NCBI GenBank assembly: GCA_012295225.1
Contig: WMKK01000006.1
Coordinates: 620,001 to 684,000 of the forward strand
DNA length: 64,000 nucleotides
Reading direction: 5' to 3'
Source: Ostreococcus mediterraneus
Taxonomy: Eukaryota; Chlorophyta; Mamiellophyceae; Mamiellales; Bathycoccaceae
The translations under genes and the position numbers were made by a program. Positions 8,501-17,912 of the stretch are shown here, in pieces (positions within the stretch are counted from its first letter, which is position 1; each line of letters opens with the position of its first letter). The notes under the pieces are model-generated. The model made no database searches, was not told the DNA's origin, and worked only from the letters and a program-made list of their open reading frames with translations.

Positions 8501-11500
8501 ATGATGCATTCGCGCGGTCGAGTTGATTATTACTCCACCGACGACGATGCCGACGATGACGCGCCTTATGGTGCGAGACGTGCGCAGCGATGCGTTCGTG
8601 CGTGTGTGTCGCGCGCGCACGAGAGTGACGACGTCGCACACGCGGTGCGGGCGTGGCGAGAGTCGACTGGGACGTTTGCGCGAGGATTCTTTGAACCGAC
8701 GACGTCGGCTCACGCGTGGCATACGCGTGCTGTCGAAGGATACGAGCCCGTTGCGTGCGAAAGCGTGAATATCAATCACGACGAGTGCACGCGCGCGCTG
8801 GAGGCGCGTGCGAGGGTGATGTTGGATGATAAAGACACGCCCGCGAAAGCGTTGGTGTCAAGCGGGACGTATCGAGCGCTCGCGCGGTCGAGACTTTCGC
8901 CGACGACAATCGATGGCGCCGTGCCCTCTGTGGCGAGTTTATGTGCGCGATTAACAGCATTTAAAGCGCTGTCACACACGCTCGGTATTGATCCCAAGGA
9001 TTGCGCACAGGCGATTGAATTCGCGTTAGACGCGAACGCCGGATTACGGCGCGAGTACGAGGCTCGAGTCGCGGCGCTCGAAGCGCACGTCGAAGCCGCC
9101 GACGACGATATCGATGCGTTAAATGCGGTTTTGAATCAGGATATGGCACTATTGCGAGTCATAGACGCGCAGTCGGCGCGACGGATCGCGTTACGCGCGT
9201 GTGTGGCGGAAATGACGACGGTTCGGACGACAAAGACGCCGACTCTGGCGCCGGCTCTCAAACGACAATCAACCGCGCCAAAACAGCGTGGATGCCTCTC
9301 GTGTTGCACCGTAGACGACAATACGAGCGTTGAGTATGAAGATAATGATAGTGCATACGCCACTGAAGCCGCACGCTCGGTCTCTGGCTGTGATGAATCT
9401 ATGCACTGCGTTGTACGTCTGGTTCGCGAAGGCGAAGAATTGGACGCGTTTACGTCGACATCGCGAAAGATCTCCATGACATCCCCCACACGATGGGACG
9501 TCATGACTCCAAACATCGTGTGTGCACCAGAGAACATGGGATTGGAAATTAGCTTTTACACGGGTACGTCGGAGGCGGAGGCGGAGGAGGCGGTGAGTGA
9601 CGAACGTGACGAACGCATGGACGCCGCCGTCGGCAGACGATGCGCGCTCATGGCGAACCGTGACGTAGACATCGGGTGTCGTCTTCTTGGAAGGACGTTC
9701 ATTGCGATTAGTGATTTAGCGGAAACGACACGCCGAGATTCTCCGTTGAGTGTGACGGTGAGTATTGAAGAACCAGGACGTGGCGACGCGGCGGCGACGG
9801 TTTTTGGCACCGCGACGGTGTACGTGGACAAATTCACAGAGACATTCGACGACGCTGAATACGTCCTTAACAATACCGCGATAGCGATGGATAACGACGT
9901 ACTCAAGTCTACAGTGCGACTCGTATCGGCCATTTACGCTGTGGGTGCGCTAGACTTGATGAATGTCGTACCTTCATTCGTGGCACAACGTGGGGGGTGT
10001 CGCGCCGTTGCCTCAATCGCCGAAGCGTTCACGCTGTGCGTGCATTGGCGTTGGGACGTCGACTATCTCACGAGACTTCGACGGTGCATGACCGAGACAA
10101 TGACCGCTATATCCGTCAACCGACTCAAGGCTACCGACGTGCGCGAGTACCAAGAGCTTAACGCGCTGATTTCAGAAAAATTAGAGCGGAAATTGATGGA
10201 TTGTTTGCCATCCGCGATGGATGTCGAAAGCGAAGCGGTGGACGTTGTGGACTCGGAAGCGCAAGGCGACATCGTGCGCACTCTCATTCCATTATTTGCG
10301 TTAACCCTCGAAAACATTTCTGGTATGAGTTTTATATTGCGACTGAAGAAGATTGTGCGGCAAGGCGCTCGAGCGAGATGCGCGGAATGTTTAGCGCGGG
10401 AAAATCCTACGCTCGGCGCACCTTCGTTAGCCAACGTCACGCGGATGATTCAAAAGTCAACCGCTCGGCTGGCACTCGACGCGCCCATACTGTGCGCGTT
10501 CCCCGAAGAAGTTGAGGCGTTCATGGAGGCGACGAGCACGACGACACAATTCATATCGACTCTCATCGAAGGCATGTTTGATGCCATTGAAAAGTTGTCC
10601 CATCCACCGGCGTACGATGGCGCAATGGTCGCCCTTGATGAGGCACTTAGCGCGCACCGCGGAGCGTTGCGAAGCATGAATGTGACGATATCTTCGCGCG
10701 CAATATCGTCGCACATCATCGATCGAATGCTACAACCGGCGTTGGATGAAACGCTCGCGTCGGTGCAAAAGACGCTGTTGACGTGGATGCAGAGCGAACT
10801 CGCCGCGGAAAAATCTTCACCCAAACCTCTCAATCCCGCACACTTTTCGATGCATAGTGCGTCGTGCGTGCGCTTATTCTGCGTCTTACGCAATATAGAA
10901 CGCTCGGCAAAGAAGCACATGCTCACTGGCGCTCGAGCGGTGCTCAACGCGACGAATTTAGGTCGCATGTGCTACGAAGCGCTCAAGACGTATGTGGAGA
11001 CACACGAGCGCACCTGCTTGAGGGCCATCAAACGTTCTCGCTCACTTTCATTTCAAAAAGTTCGCACGCAAGCATCAGATGTGCCCAGTGAAGTGGCACT
11101 CGTGCCTGTTGACTTTTATACGCGGCTGAGTAATATTCATCAATGCGTCGTCGTCATCACGCCATTTATGGATGAAACGCCGCTGTTGTGGTGCGCATCC
11201 AAGGAGGAACTCGAAGAAAAGCTTGCAATGGAGATGCAAACGAGTGTCGAAGACACCGTCGACAAGGACGACGAGGACGAAGAAATGCTCTACGAAGACG
11301 TAGAAGTACCGATTCGTGAAACGTCGAGGGCATCTGACTTTGTTGGACATTCAATCGTACACGTTTTGAGAAGTGCGAGAGCGAACGTCATTGCGTCCTT
11401 GGCAGAGTTGATTGAAGAACGCATTGCCTCGTACGTTAGATCAGCCGTGATGGATAACGATGCTGGAATACGCGCTGTTGCGACAAAGGCGTTATTCACC

Positions 11501-12820
11501 GTGCTCAACACCGAAATCAAGTGTATGAATGATAATCTCGCGCCGGGCGCCTTTCGATTGGCAATGTCAGCTATGCACAAGGGCGTATGCGACGCCGTCG
11601 AGCAATTGATTTTACACCGTCCTATGGAGGAAGGTGTGAGTGGTGCAAGTGAAAAGTGGAAAGGTTTGGACCACTTGACTGAAGTTCAGCACTCATTTGC
11701 TGTCGACCTCACGTTACAGGTTAAAGAGTTCTTCCACTGCGACGGCGCCGGGACGCCAGAGTCCATTCTAAAGGATGGCGAAGCGCGTTTACGCCGACTT
11801 TTAAATCTGTGGTACACACCCACTGTCGAGGCTGTTCGAGAGTTCTGGCAACTGAAAGAAACTCTTTCGCGAGCAATAGTCCAAGCGCATGGTCGCCAAG
11901 TGCGCGTACGAGAACTCGGTGGGGTATCAGTTCAAGACATTTTGCGTTTTCTTCGTCAGCGGGTGACGGATGCCAACGCCGCAAGCTTGGTTAGAGAGCA
12001 AAGTGAAGCCATCATGAAGATGAATTTCAGTGCGCTTTTCGGAAATCAAATTGACCTTTCAGATGGCGTGCTCGGTGCGTGGGTCTGTCGAGACGGTTCG
12101 GGCTTGCTCGGTCGATTTTTCGTAACGACAAGTCTACTCGCATTCTCGACGTCTGGAATGAGCATCGACCATCCGCACGACGGACGGACGGCGATCGTTC
12201 GCGAGGTTCGACGCATCGCCAACATCGCCCGCATCGATGCCGCAGACGGCACACCAGGCTTGCGAGTCGCGTTTGATGATCGTCAATCGTTCACCTTTAG
12301 CGAATTCGGTGGGTTGCACGTCGGTTTGCAAATGCATGCAAGAGAACGCGACTCATGCGTCGCTGTGATTCGCACCAATCCAAAGTTCTTACAACGCCCA
12401 TCGTTCACGCAAGATCATTTAACCATGAACAATGCGGATGACGATGACGATGATGACATTACAAGTACCGATATATCCCCTGCGTTAGCGCAGGATTTAG
12501 ACCCTCCAACGTTGCCTCAGGGCGAACGGTTGATTACGAGCGCCGTATGTAAACGCGTAAACGGATGCGCAAGGATCGCTGGTAAATTTACCGTCGCGAG
12601 TGAATCGTGCGTATTTTTACCAGTCAAAGGTGCGGGACAGATCGTAACTTATAAAAGTATGCGTAAATCTCAGCCGCAGCTGCAGAATTATGGATGGAAG
12701 AATGCTGACATCATCATCCCACTCGCGTACGAGGACGAGTCGACGATGCGCCTAACAGCGTTGACGAGAATACAGGCGAAGATCTTATTCGATGAGCTCA
12801 TGCGCGCGATAGAATCATAG
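8501..12820 (+). CDS. Large protein with C2-like and C-terminal GRAM/PH-like domains
   Basis: 1,439 residues in one exon. The N-terminal 200 residues are charged and helical (AALEAHVEAADDDIDALNAVL). Around residues 305-450 a beta-rich segment (LVREGEELDAF, LLGRTFIAISDLAET, FGTATVYVDKF) resembles a C2 domain. The long helical middle includes RLRRLLNLWYTPTVEAVREF, reminiscent of the MUN/MHD2 regions of Munc13-type tethering proteins, but this is tentative. Near residues 1170-1280, FSALFGNQ, LLGRFFVTTSLLAFSTSG and SFTFSEFGGL look like a GRAM domain, and the last 110 residues form a second PH/GRAM-like unit. Such a layout suggests a membrane-contact or trafficking role. Acidic runs (DDEDEEM; DDDDDD) separate domains. 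The function is inference only. Confidence 0.65.
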   Translation: MMHSRGRVDYYSTDDDADDDAPYGARRAQRCVRACVSRAHESDDVAHAVRAWRESTGTFARGFFEPTTSAHAWHTRAVEGYEPVACESVNINHDECTRALEARARVMLDDKDTPAKALVSSGTYRALARSRLSPTTIDGAVPSVASLCARLTAFKALSHTLGIDPKDCAQAIEFALDANAGLRREYEARVAALEAHVEAADDDIDALNAVLNQDMALLRVIDAQSARRIALRACVAEMTTVRTTKTPTLAPALKRQSTAPKQRGCLSCCTVDDNTSVEYEDNDSAYATEAARSVSGCDESMHCVVRLVREGEELDAFTSTSRKISMTSPTRWDVMTPNIVCAPENMGLEISFYTGTSEAEAEEAVSDERDERMDAAVGRRCALMANRDVDIGCRLLGRTFIAISDLAETTRRDSPLSVTVSIEEPGRGDAAATVFGTATVYVDKFTETFDDAEYVLNNTAIAMDNDVLKSTVRLVSAIYAVGALDLMNVVPSFVAQRGGCRAVASIAEAFTLCVHWRWDVDYLTRLRRCMTETMTAISVNRLKATDVREYQELNALISEKLERKLMDCLPSAMDVESEAVDVVDSEAQGDIVRTLIPLFALTLENISGMSFILRLKKIVRQGARARCAECLARENPTLGAPSLANVTRMIQKSTARLALDAPILCAFPEEVEAFMEATSTTTQFISTLIEGMFDAIEKLSHPPAYDGAMVALDEALSAHRGALRSMNVTISSRAISSHIIDRMLQPALDETLASVQKTLLTWMQSELAAEKSSPKPLNPAHFSMHSASCVRLFCVLRNIERSAKKHMLTGARAVLNATNLGRMCYEALKTYVETHERTCLRAIKRSRSLSFQKVRTQASDVPSEVALVPVDFYTRLSNIHQCVVVITPFMDETPLLWCASKEELEEKLAMEMQTSVEDTVDKDDEDEEMLYEDVEVPIRETSRASDFVGHSIVHVLRSARANVIASLAELIEERIASYVRSAVMDNDAGIRAVATKALFTVLNTEIKCMNDNLAPGAFRLAMSAMHKGVCDAVEQLILHRPMEEGVSGASEKWKGLDHLTEVQHSFAVDLTLQVKEFFHCDGAGTPESILKDGEARLRRLLNLWYTPTVEAVREFWQLKETLSRAIVQAHGRQVRVRELGGVSVQDILRFLRQRVTDANAASLVREQSEAIMKMNFSALFGNQIDLSDGVLGAWVCRDGSGLLGRFFVTTSLLAFSTSGMSIDHPHDGRTAIVREVRRIANIARIDAADGTPGLRVAFDDRQSFTFSEFGGLHVGLQMHARERDSCVAVIRTNPKFLQRPSFTQDHLTMNNADDDDDDDITSTDISPALAQDLDPPTLPQGERLITSAVCKRVNGCARIAGKFTVASESCVFLPVKGAGQIVTYKSMRKSQPQLQNYGWKNADIIIPLAYEDESTMRLTALTRIQAKILFDELMRAIES

Positions 12821-12874
12821 AAAACATGTATCAATATCACATATAGTTGGTCATAGAAATCATTTCGTGAGCGT

Positions 12875-15800
12875 TTAAGCAGTAGAGATGCCATCGGCTT
12901 GAGTATTCTCGCCCACGGCGACAGCCGTGTCGAGCTCGGCGGACAGCATGGCAATATTATCCAACACGAGCGTCCTGAAACCCGACGTATTCGGAAGAAC
13001 ACCATCAAGTGCACAGAGCAAGCTATTCGTTTGCTCTAACCACGAGAGCGCTTGAGCTGGGCGCATCGAACGTTCATGTCGAACAGCACGATTAAAGCTC
13101 GTTGCCACGAGCCACTGCGCTTCAACCGCCGAATAATTACCGTACTCCATGTACAATTTTTCAGCTTCGGCGTACAGCGCTAGAAGGGGCGCATCATCGC
13201 TCCGATGAATGCGAGAGCCGACTTCAATGCGCTTACGCATGACACGCGACATGTATCTGAAATCTGGTACAGCTTGCTTCTTGTACGCGCTAATGAGTTC
13301 CTCGTACGCGCGGGCCACCGTTTTCACATCGGCGCTCCGTAACTGACATCCTCGGTCAGCAATGAGAAGCAACGTCGTCACAGATGAGCCATTGGTATCT
13401 TTCGGCACCAATCCATCGATAATTTTTCTCTGCAACGCGACATTCTTTTCCGCGCACGCGATTTCATATTCAAGCACGAGCGCGATATTCTTCAATTCCT
13501 CCATTCGCCCGTCGACAGCGGCGTCCAAAATTCCACGAAGCTGCGCCATCGCTTGCTTTGAACGCGTAATGTTCTGTGTATCGCGCGCCTTGCGGGCATC
13601 TTCGCGGTCATTTTGAGACAACCCTTGAGAATCGCTTGCATGCTCGCCGCTGGTGAGAGATGCAATGGCGAGTAAGAGCGCTGAGGCTTGACGATAAGTG
13701 TAGTCGTCGCGTCGTTCGGCCTCCATTAACATCGCCGCCTTGAGCAATTTCTTGACAATGAGCGCACACACAAACATAAACTGGTATGCACCTTCTGCGT
13801 AACCGATCGAATATGCATCCAAACCGATGTTCCACGAATAATCCGCAAGAAACTTTGCTTGATCTTCGTCATTTAAGAGTGAGCTTTGCTTATTTATGCG
13901 CGCTGCAAAAGCTTGGAACATTTCGACGACGCTTGTCATTGTACTCTTGTCGAATTTCACGACGCCCTTTTCATTCGCTTTCGACGCTTGTAAATGATTC
14001 AAATAACTGCAAAATATAAAGGATTCCTGCTCGTGCATTTCAACAGAGCATGAGTCATCAAGAAACATGGCGTAGAGCTTGCGAAACGCAGTCGCGGCGA
14101 CCGCGTGCTGGTCGCCGCGATCGAGCTCCGCGGCGACGTACAGTAATGCATCAGATTCACCAGATTGAGCAAAGCTTGTGATTGAATCCTCCAGGCCAGA
14201 AAAGTCTTTCGATGCAATTTGAATCTTGATCTGAAGCAACTGAGTGGCAACATCGACGTCTTTACCCTTGGGATATTGAGACAGCAAACCGCGAAACGAC
14301 TCGCGCGCTCGCGGCAAGTCGCCAACCTCCAAATCGCACATAATTTGCAAACGAATGATAGCCACGAGTGAGGTCACACTGGATTGCGTTGTATGTTGCG
14401 AACAAAGAGGAATCGACATGCCAAACAAGCGCCGAGCGAGAGCGTACTTGCCTCGCATGTACATTTCCACCGCAGCGTTCCAAATGATGGAGTATGCTCG
14501 AGACTTACCGTCACCAGAAAAACCAATATCACAAATGAGATTACCGTCCGAAAGCACGCGTTCGAACGCATGAGTGATCTCCTCCGCGATATCGTCGTTT
14601 GACGTAGTAATAGTGTGCAAGAGTCCATCGAAAACGTCTGTCACAATATCCCGTCGAGTCTCCGTTGGATGTGAACGTAACTTTGCCGCGAGCGCCGAGA
14701 TGTTCGCCACGATAACGATTGCGCCATGGTCACTCGCCGCAAGCTTCACGCAGCATGAACGAAGAACATCCGCCTTGATCAGTTCATCACTCAACATGCT
14801 TTCTAGAACTTCACTCGCCTTTGAAGTTTCACCGACGCCGGAAAACGCTTCGACAAACATATTGTCCATCAAAACGCCACCAGTGAGCGCTTCGGCGTCG
14901 CTCGCCACTACGCTATCACTCTTCTTGCACGTTTTGAGAAAACTTTTGATCACTTTCATTTTCTCCAAAGATAAGAGCGCGTCGGCATAGCGTCCAGAAC
15001 TAATGTAGAGTTGTGCGAGGTAATGCAAGGCGCGAATGTATAATCCATCGCTTCGAAGCACCGCGGCGTCTTTGCGCATCAATGACTCATCCAACGTAAA
15101 CAACGCCGCGTTATCAACCTGCGTCGACGTCGACCACGAATTCGGCACAAATTTATACAACTCGGCGTATGAACTTTCTAGCTCATCAATGAGATACTTG
15201 ATGCGATCTTCATGATCGAGTCGCACCGCTTCGACGGATGTTTTTGGCGGCGACGCGAGCGTCTCCGCCAAATTAATCTTCGCATTTGCCAAAGTCATGG
15301 CACAGATTGCATCATTTTCAGACACCTCATGCGCACTTCCACCACCCACGTGCTGCGTGTTGCGCGACTGAAAATACTGTGCCGCCGCTTGAAAGAAATC
15401 TCGCGCGTTATCAACGTTTCCCATTCGAAACGCATTCTTTGCGCGCGTCGTCATCGCCTCAAAGACACGCAACAATGCCTCATCATCCAATTCATATCGT
15501 TCATTAACAATGTAATTCCCATAAGATTCCATCATCAAAAACTGCTCTTCAGCATCCTTGAACCGTTCATCATCGTACAGTAACGACGCTACCGTCGTAT
15601 GATTCAACATCGCCGTGACGACATCCGCGACGCTCGCTCGCCCACGCATCGCATCCGGATACCCCAACGCTCGATCCATCAACTCACACGACAACGCGCG
15701 CACACTTAACAACGGCGCCACGAGCGACGCATCGGTTATTTTCCCACTCGCTGCGTGCGTTGCCAGCGCCGTCTTCTCAATCGCAAAGTTCCACATACGA

Positions 15801-16348
15801 ATACTCAACCGACGCGCCTCTGCGATTGACGTCGCGTCTAAAATCGTCGCGCGACGTCGCGACATTGTCGAATCCACCATCCCTGACACCCCATCACTCA
15901 ACGCACGCACGAGCGCGCGAAGAGCGTCGCCATCAGACACGCGTTTCGCGTGCTCTGCGCGCGTGAGTTCTTCATCCATCGCGTGCACGTGACGGCATGA
16001 ATTCATAACCGCGGCGTCTTCGTCGACGCGCGCGTGCGCGTCATCCAACGCGCGCGGTGACATGTGCGTCGCTTCGACGACGTCGCGGTCGCTCTCTGAC
16101 GCGCGCGCATTGAAATTCGCACCCGGTGCGCTCGTGCTGAGTGACATGTTGACGAGCTCGGCGAAATCGGGCGGGACGTCGCCGAGTGCGGTGCGCGCGC
16201 GGACGACGCGCGTCGCGACGGCGCTCGCGTCTTCGTCATCATTGTCGTCGTCGTCGTCGTTTGAGAAGAATGCGTCCGGCGAATCGCGCGAGGGTGACAG
16301 AGGCGATGGGTTCTTGCGTTTGAGTGGTATCTTGAACGGGCGAACCAT
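12875..16348 (-). CDS. ZIP4/SPO22-like TPR meiosis protein
   Basis: About 1,157 residues of mostly helical TPR-type repeats. Several blocks match the SPO22/ZIP4 family: RRLSIRMWNFAIEKTALATH, ARDFFQAAAQYFQSR, AYSIIWNAAVEMYMRGKYAL and LADYSWNIGLDAYSIGYAEG, where a WN-x-(A/G) turn sits at the start of a repeat. In yeast, plants and mammals (TEX11) this protein is a ZMM factor on meiotic chromosomes promoting class I crossovers. The N-terminus carries an acidic run and KIPLKRKNPSPLSPS. The start at 16348 (MVRPFKIPLKR) is preferred over 16411, which would leave only 47 bp to the upstream stop. A generic TPR protein is the alternative. Confidence 0.72.
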   Translation of the reverse strand: MVRPFKIPLKRKNPSPLSPSRDSPDAFFSNDDDDDNDDEDASAVATRVVRARTALGDVPPDFAELVNMSLSTSAPGANFNARASESDRDVVEATHMSPRALDDAHARVDEDAAVMNSCRHVHAMDEELTRAEHAKRVSDGDALRALVRALSDGVSGMVDSTMSRRRATILDATSIAEARRLSIRMWNFAIEKTALATHAASGKITDASLVAPLLSVRALSCELMDRALGYPDAMRGRASVADVVTAMLNHTTVASLLYDDERFKDAEEQFLMMESYGNYIVNERYELDDEALLRVFEAMTTRAKNAFRMGNVDNARDFFQAAAQYFQSRNTQHVGGGSAHEVSENDAICAMTLANAKINLAETLASPPKTSVEAVRLDHEDRIKYLIDELESSYAELYKFVPNSWSTSTQVDNAALFTLDESLMRKDAAVLRSDGLYIRALHYLAQLYISSGRYADALLSLEKMKVIKSFLKTCKKSDSVVASDAEALTGGVLMDNMFVEAFSGVGETSKASEVLESMLSDELIKADVLRSCCVKLAASDHGAIVIVANISALAAKLRSHPTETRRDIVTDVFDGLLHTITTSNDDIAEEITHAFERVLSDGNLICDIGFSGDGKSRAYSIIWNAAVEMYMRGKYALARRLFGMSIPLCSQHTTQSSVTSLVAIIRLQIMCDLEVGDLPRARESFRGLLSQYPKGKDVDVATQLLQIKIQIASKDFSGLEDSITSFAQSGESDALLYVAAELDRGDQHAVAATAFRKLYAMFLDDSCSVEMHEQESFIFCSYLNHLQASKANEKGVVKFDKSTMTSVVEMFQAFAARINKQSSLLNDEDQAKFLADYSWNIGLDAYSIGYAEGAYQFMFVCALIVKKLLKAAMLMEAERRDDYTYRQASALLLAIASLTSGEHASDSQGLSQNDREDARKARDTQNITRSKQAMAQLRGILDAAVDGRMEELKNIALVLEYEIACAEKNVALQRKIIDGLVPKDTNGSSVTTLLLIADRGCQLRSADVKTVARAYEELISAYKKQAVPDFRYMSRVMRKRIEVGSRIHRSDDAPLLALYAEAEKLYMEYGNYSAVEAQWLVATSFNRAVRHERSMRPAQALSWLEQTNSLLCALDGVLPNTSGFRTLVLDNIAMLSAELDTAVAVGENTQADGISTA

Positions 16349-16458
16349 GACGCACGCGTATGTCGCGTGTGAACAAATGAAGTCAACGAATGTCGCGCGC
16401 GTTACAATCAAATCGAATCGCGCGTCATGAAAGCTACCGCGCCCACATCAACCATACG

Positions 16459-17634
16459 CTACGTCAACCCAGCCATTGACCCGGCGAGATTAAACGCCGG
16501 AAATACAATATTTGGAAACTTCTTACTCAACGCCGTGAATTCTTCAAATGAAATATTCCCATCGCCATCCGTGTCGCATTGCCGCATGAGCCACTCGACT
16601 TTCCGATCGACTTGCTTGTCGGTGCTCATGTTTGTCGCCTTGATAATCTTTCGCATTTCACTCGCATCGATGAACCCCGAGCCGTCGAGATCGTAGACGG
16701 AGAATGCGAATTGGATTTTATTATCCTTGGCTTCGCTGCCGACGTTGGACATACCGACGATGAATTCTTTGACGTCGATTAACCCAGTGCGGTCGCTGTC
16801 AAACATGGCAAAGAGACGTTCGACGAATGGGGTACGGTCGACGCGCAACATGCGGACGAATTCATTGACATCGACGCGACCGCTGCCGTCTTTATCGCTT
16901 TCTAGGAATCTCTTGTACATTTCCTTCAGCGACTCGGTATTCAAACCTTGGGAACGCTGGAAGGATTCTAAATCACCAATGGGAGACGCGCCTGGCGCGG
17001 ATGCGACGCCGCCAGACCCGGGATGCGCGCCCGGGTACCCGCCGCCGACGCCAGACGTCATCATCGGGTCGTATCCACCATACGGCGCTTGATTCATGCC
17101 ACCCATGGGTATGGTTGNCATTCCTGCACCTGGACCCGCGCCCGCATACGAGCCTTGCGCGTATCCACCTCGATTAAGCGCCATCGGATTGCCGTATCCC
17201 GCGCCTTGCGGACCCGCGCCTCGACCACCCGCGTACCCGCCTCGCGGGACCGCGCCCTGCTGAGGCATTCCTGGTGGCGGCATCCCGCTCAGATGCTGCA
17301 TTAAGCGTAAGAACTCTTCAAAACTCACTTGTCCATCGCCATCGGTGTCCGCCATGAGAATCTGCGGAGGATTTAAAAACGCGCGAAGAGCGGTGAGTAC
17401 GCAAAGCGCGAGCGCGAGACGCGCGACGCGCGAATGACGAACGAATGACGCACAAAGACGTACCATTTCATCAATCTCATCATCTGTCGCCTTCACGGGC
17501 GGGTTCATGGAACCTAACACGTGCGCTATTTCGGCTGCGCCGACGTAACCGTTGCGATCGAGGTCGAATTCGCGGAAGGCTTGGCGGATTTCATCGTTGC
17601 TCAATCCATTGGTGTTGGATTGCTGCGCGTACAT
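16459..17634 (-). CDS. Six-EF-hand calcium-binding protein with Gly/Pro-rich linker; one in-frame intron
   Basis: Exons 17634-17464 and 17361-16459, giving about 357 residues. The N-terminal pair of EF-hands is calmodulin-like (FREFDLDRNGYVGAAEI; ADTDGDGQVSFEEF). A Gly/Tyr/Pro-rich linker of about 100 residues follows. The C-terminal half has four more EF-hands (FLESDKDGSGRVDVNEF, FAMFDSDRTGLIDVKEF, FSVYDLDGSGFIDASEM, CDTDGDGNISFEEF) in a calcineurin-B/recoverin-like spacing. A 102-nt intron is read through without a stop in the genomic frame, but removing it restores DEIDEMILMADTDGDG, the usual calmodulin helix and loop. One base near 17118 is N. Likely a calcium sensor or adaptor; the partner is unknown. 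Confidence 0.85.
   Translation of the reverse strand: MYAQQSNTNGLSNDEIRQAFREFDLDRNGYVGAAEIAHVLGSMNPPVKATDDEIDEMVRLCASFVRHSRVARLALALCVLTALRAFLNPPQILMADTDGDGQVSFEEFLRLMQHLSGMPPPGMPQQGAVPRGGYAGGRGAGPQGAGYGNPMALNRGGYAQGSYAGAGPGAGMXTIPMGGMNQAPYGGYDPMMTSGVGGGYPGAHPGSGGVASAPGASPIGDLESFQRSQGLNTESLKEMYKRFLESDKDGSGRVDVNEFVRMLRVDRTPFVERLFAMFDSDRTGLIDVKEFIVGMSNVGSEAKDNKIQFAFSVYDLDGSGFIDASEMRKIIKATNMSTDKQVDRKVEWLMRQCDTDGDGNISFEEFTALSKKFPNIVFPAFNLAGSMAGLT
17362..17463 (-). other. Intron, 102 nt, length divisible by three and stop-free
   Basis: The donor is GTACGT directly after the ATG codon at 17466-17464 and the acceptor is CCGCAG ending at 17362. A pyrimidine-rich TACTCACCGCTC precedes the acceptor. 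Unspliced, it would insert 34 hydrophobic/basic residues into the second EF-hand; spliced, the EF-hand is canonical. Confidence 0.88.
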
Positions 17635-17912
17635 GGTGTGCGTCCCTGCGCGCGCGTCGCGCGTGAGCGTCGATGTCCGTGTGGTGTGGTGCGTGCGTGT
17701 GCTTCACGCGCGTAGGACGCGTAGGACGCGCGTGGGACGTGCGAGCGCGACCGCGGAGGCGTGCGGTGAACTGGGGAGAGGTGGGCTCTGTTTGGCGACG
17801 ACGCGAGGAGAGGAGAGTTTTAAATTTTCAAGTCGTTGTCGTTGTTTTGTTGTTGTATCACAAGCTATGAGGTTGATTTGTGCGTTGAACATGTATATGA
17901 CGATGAAAGAAT

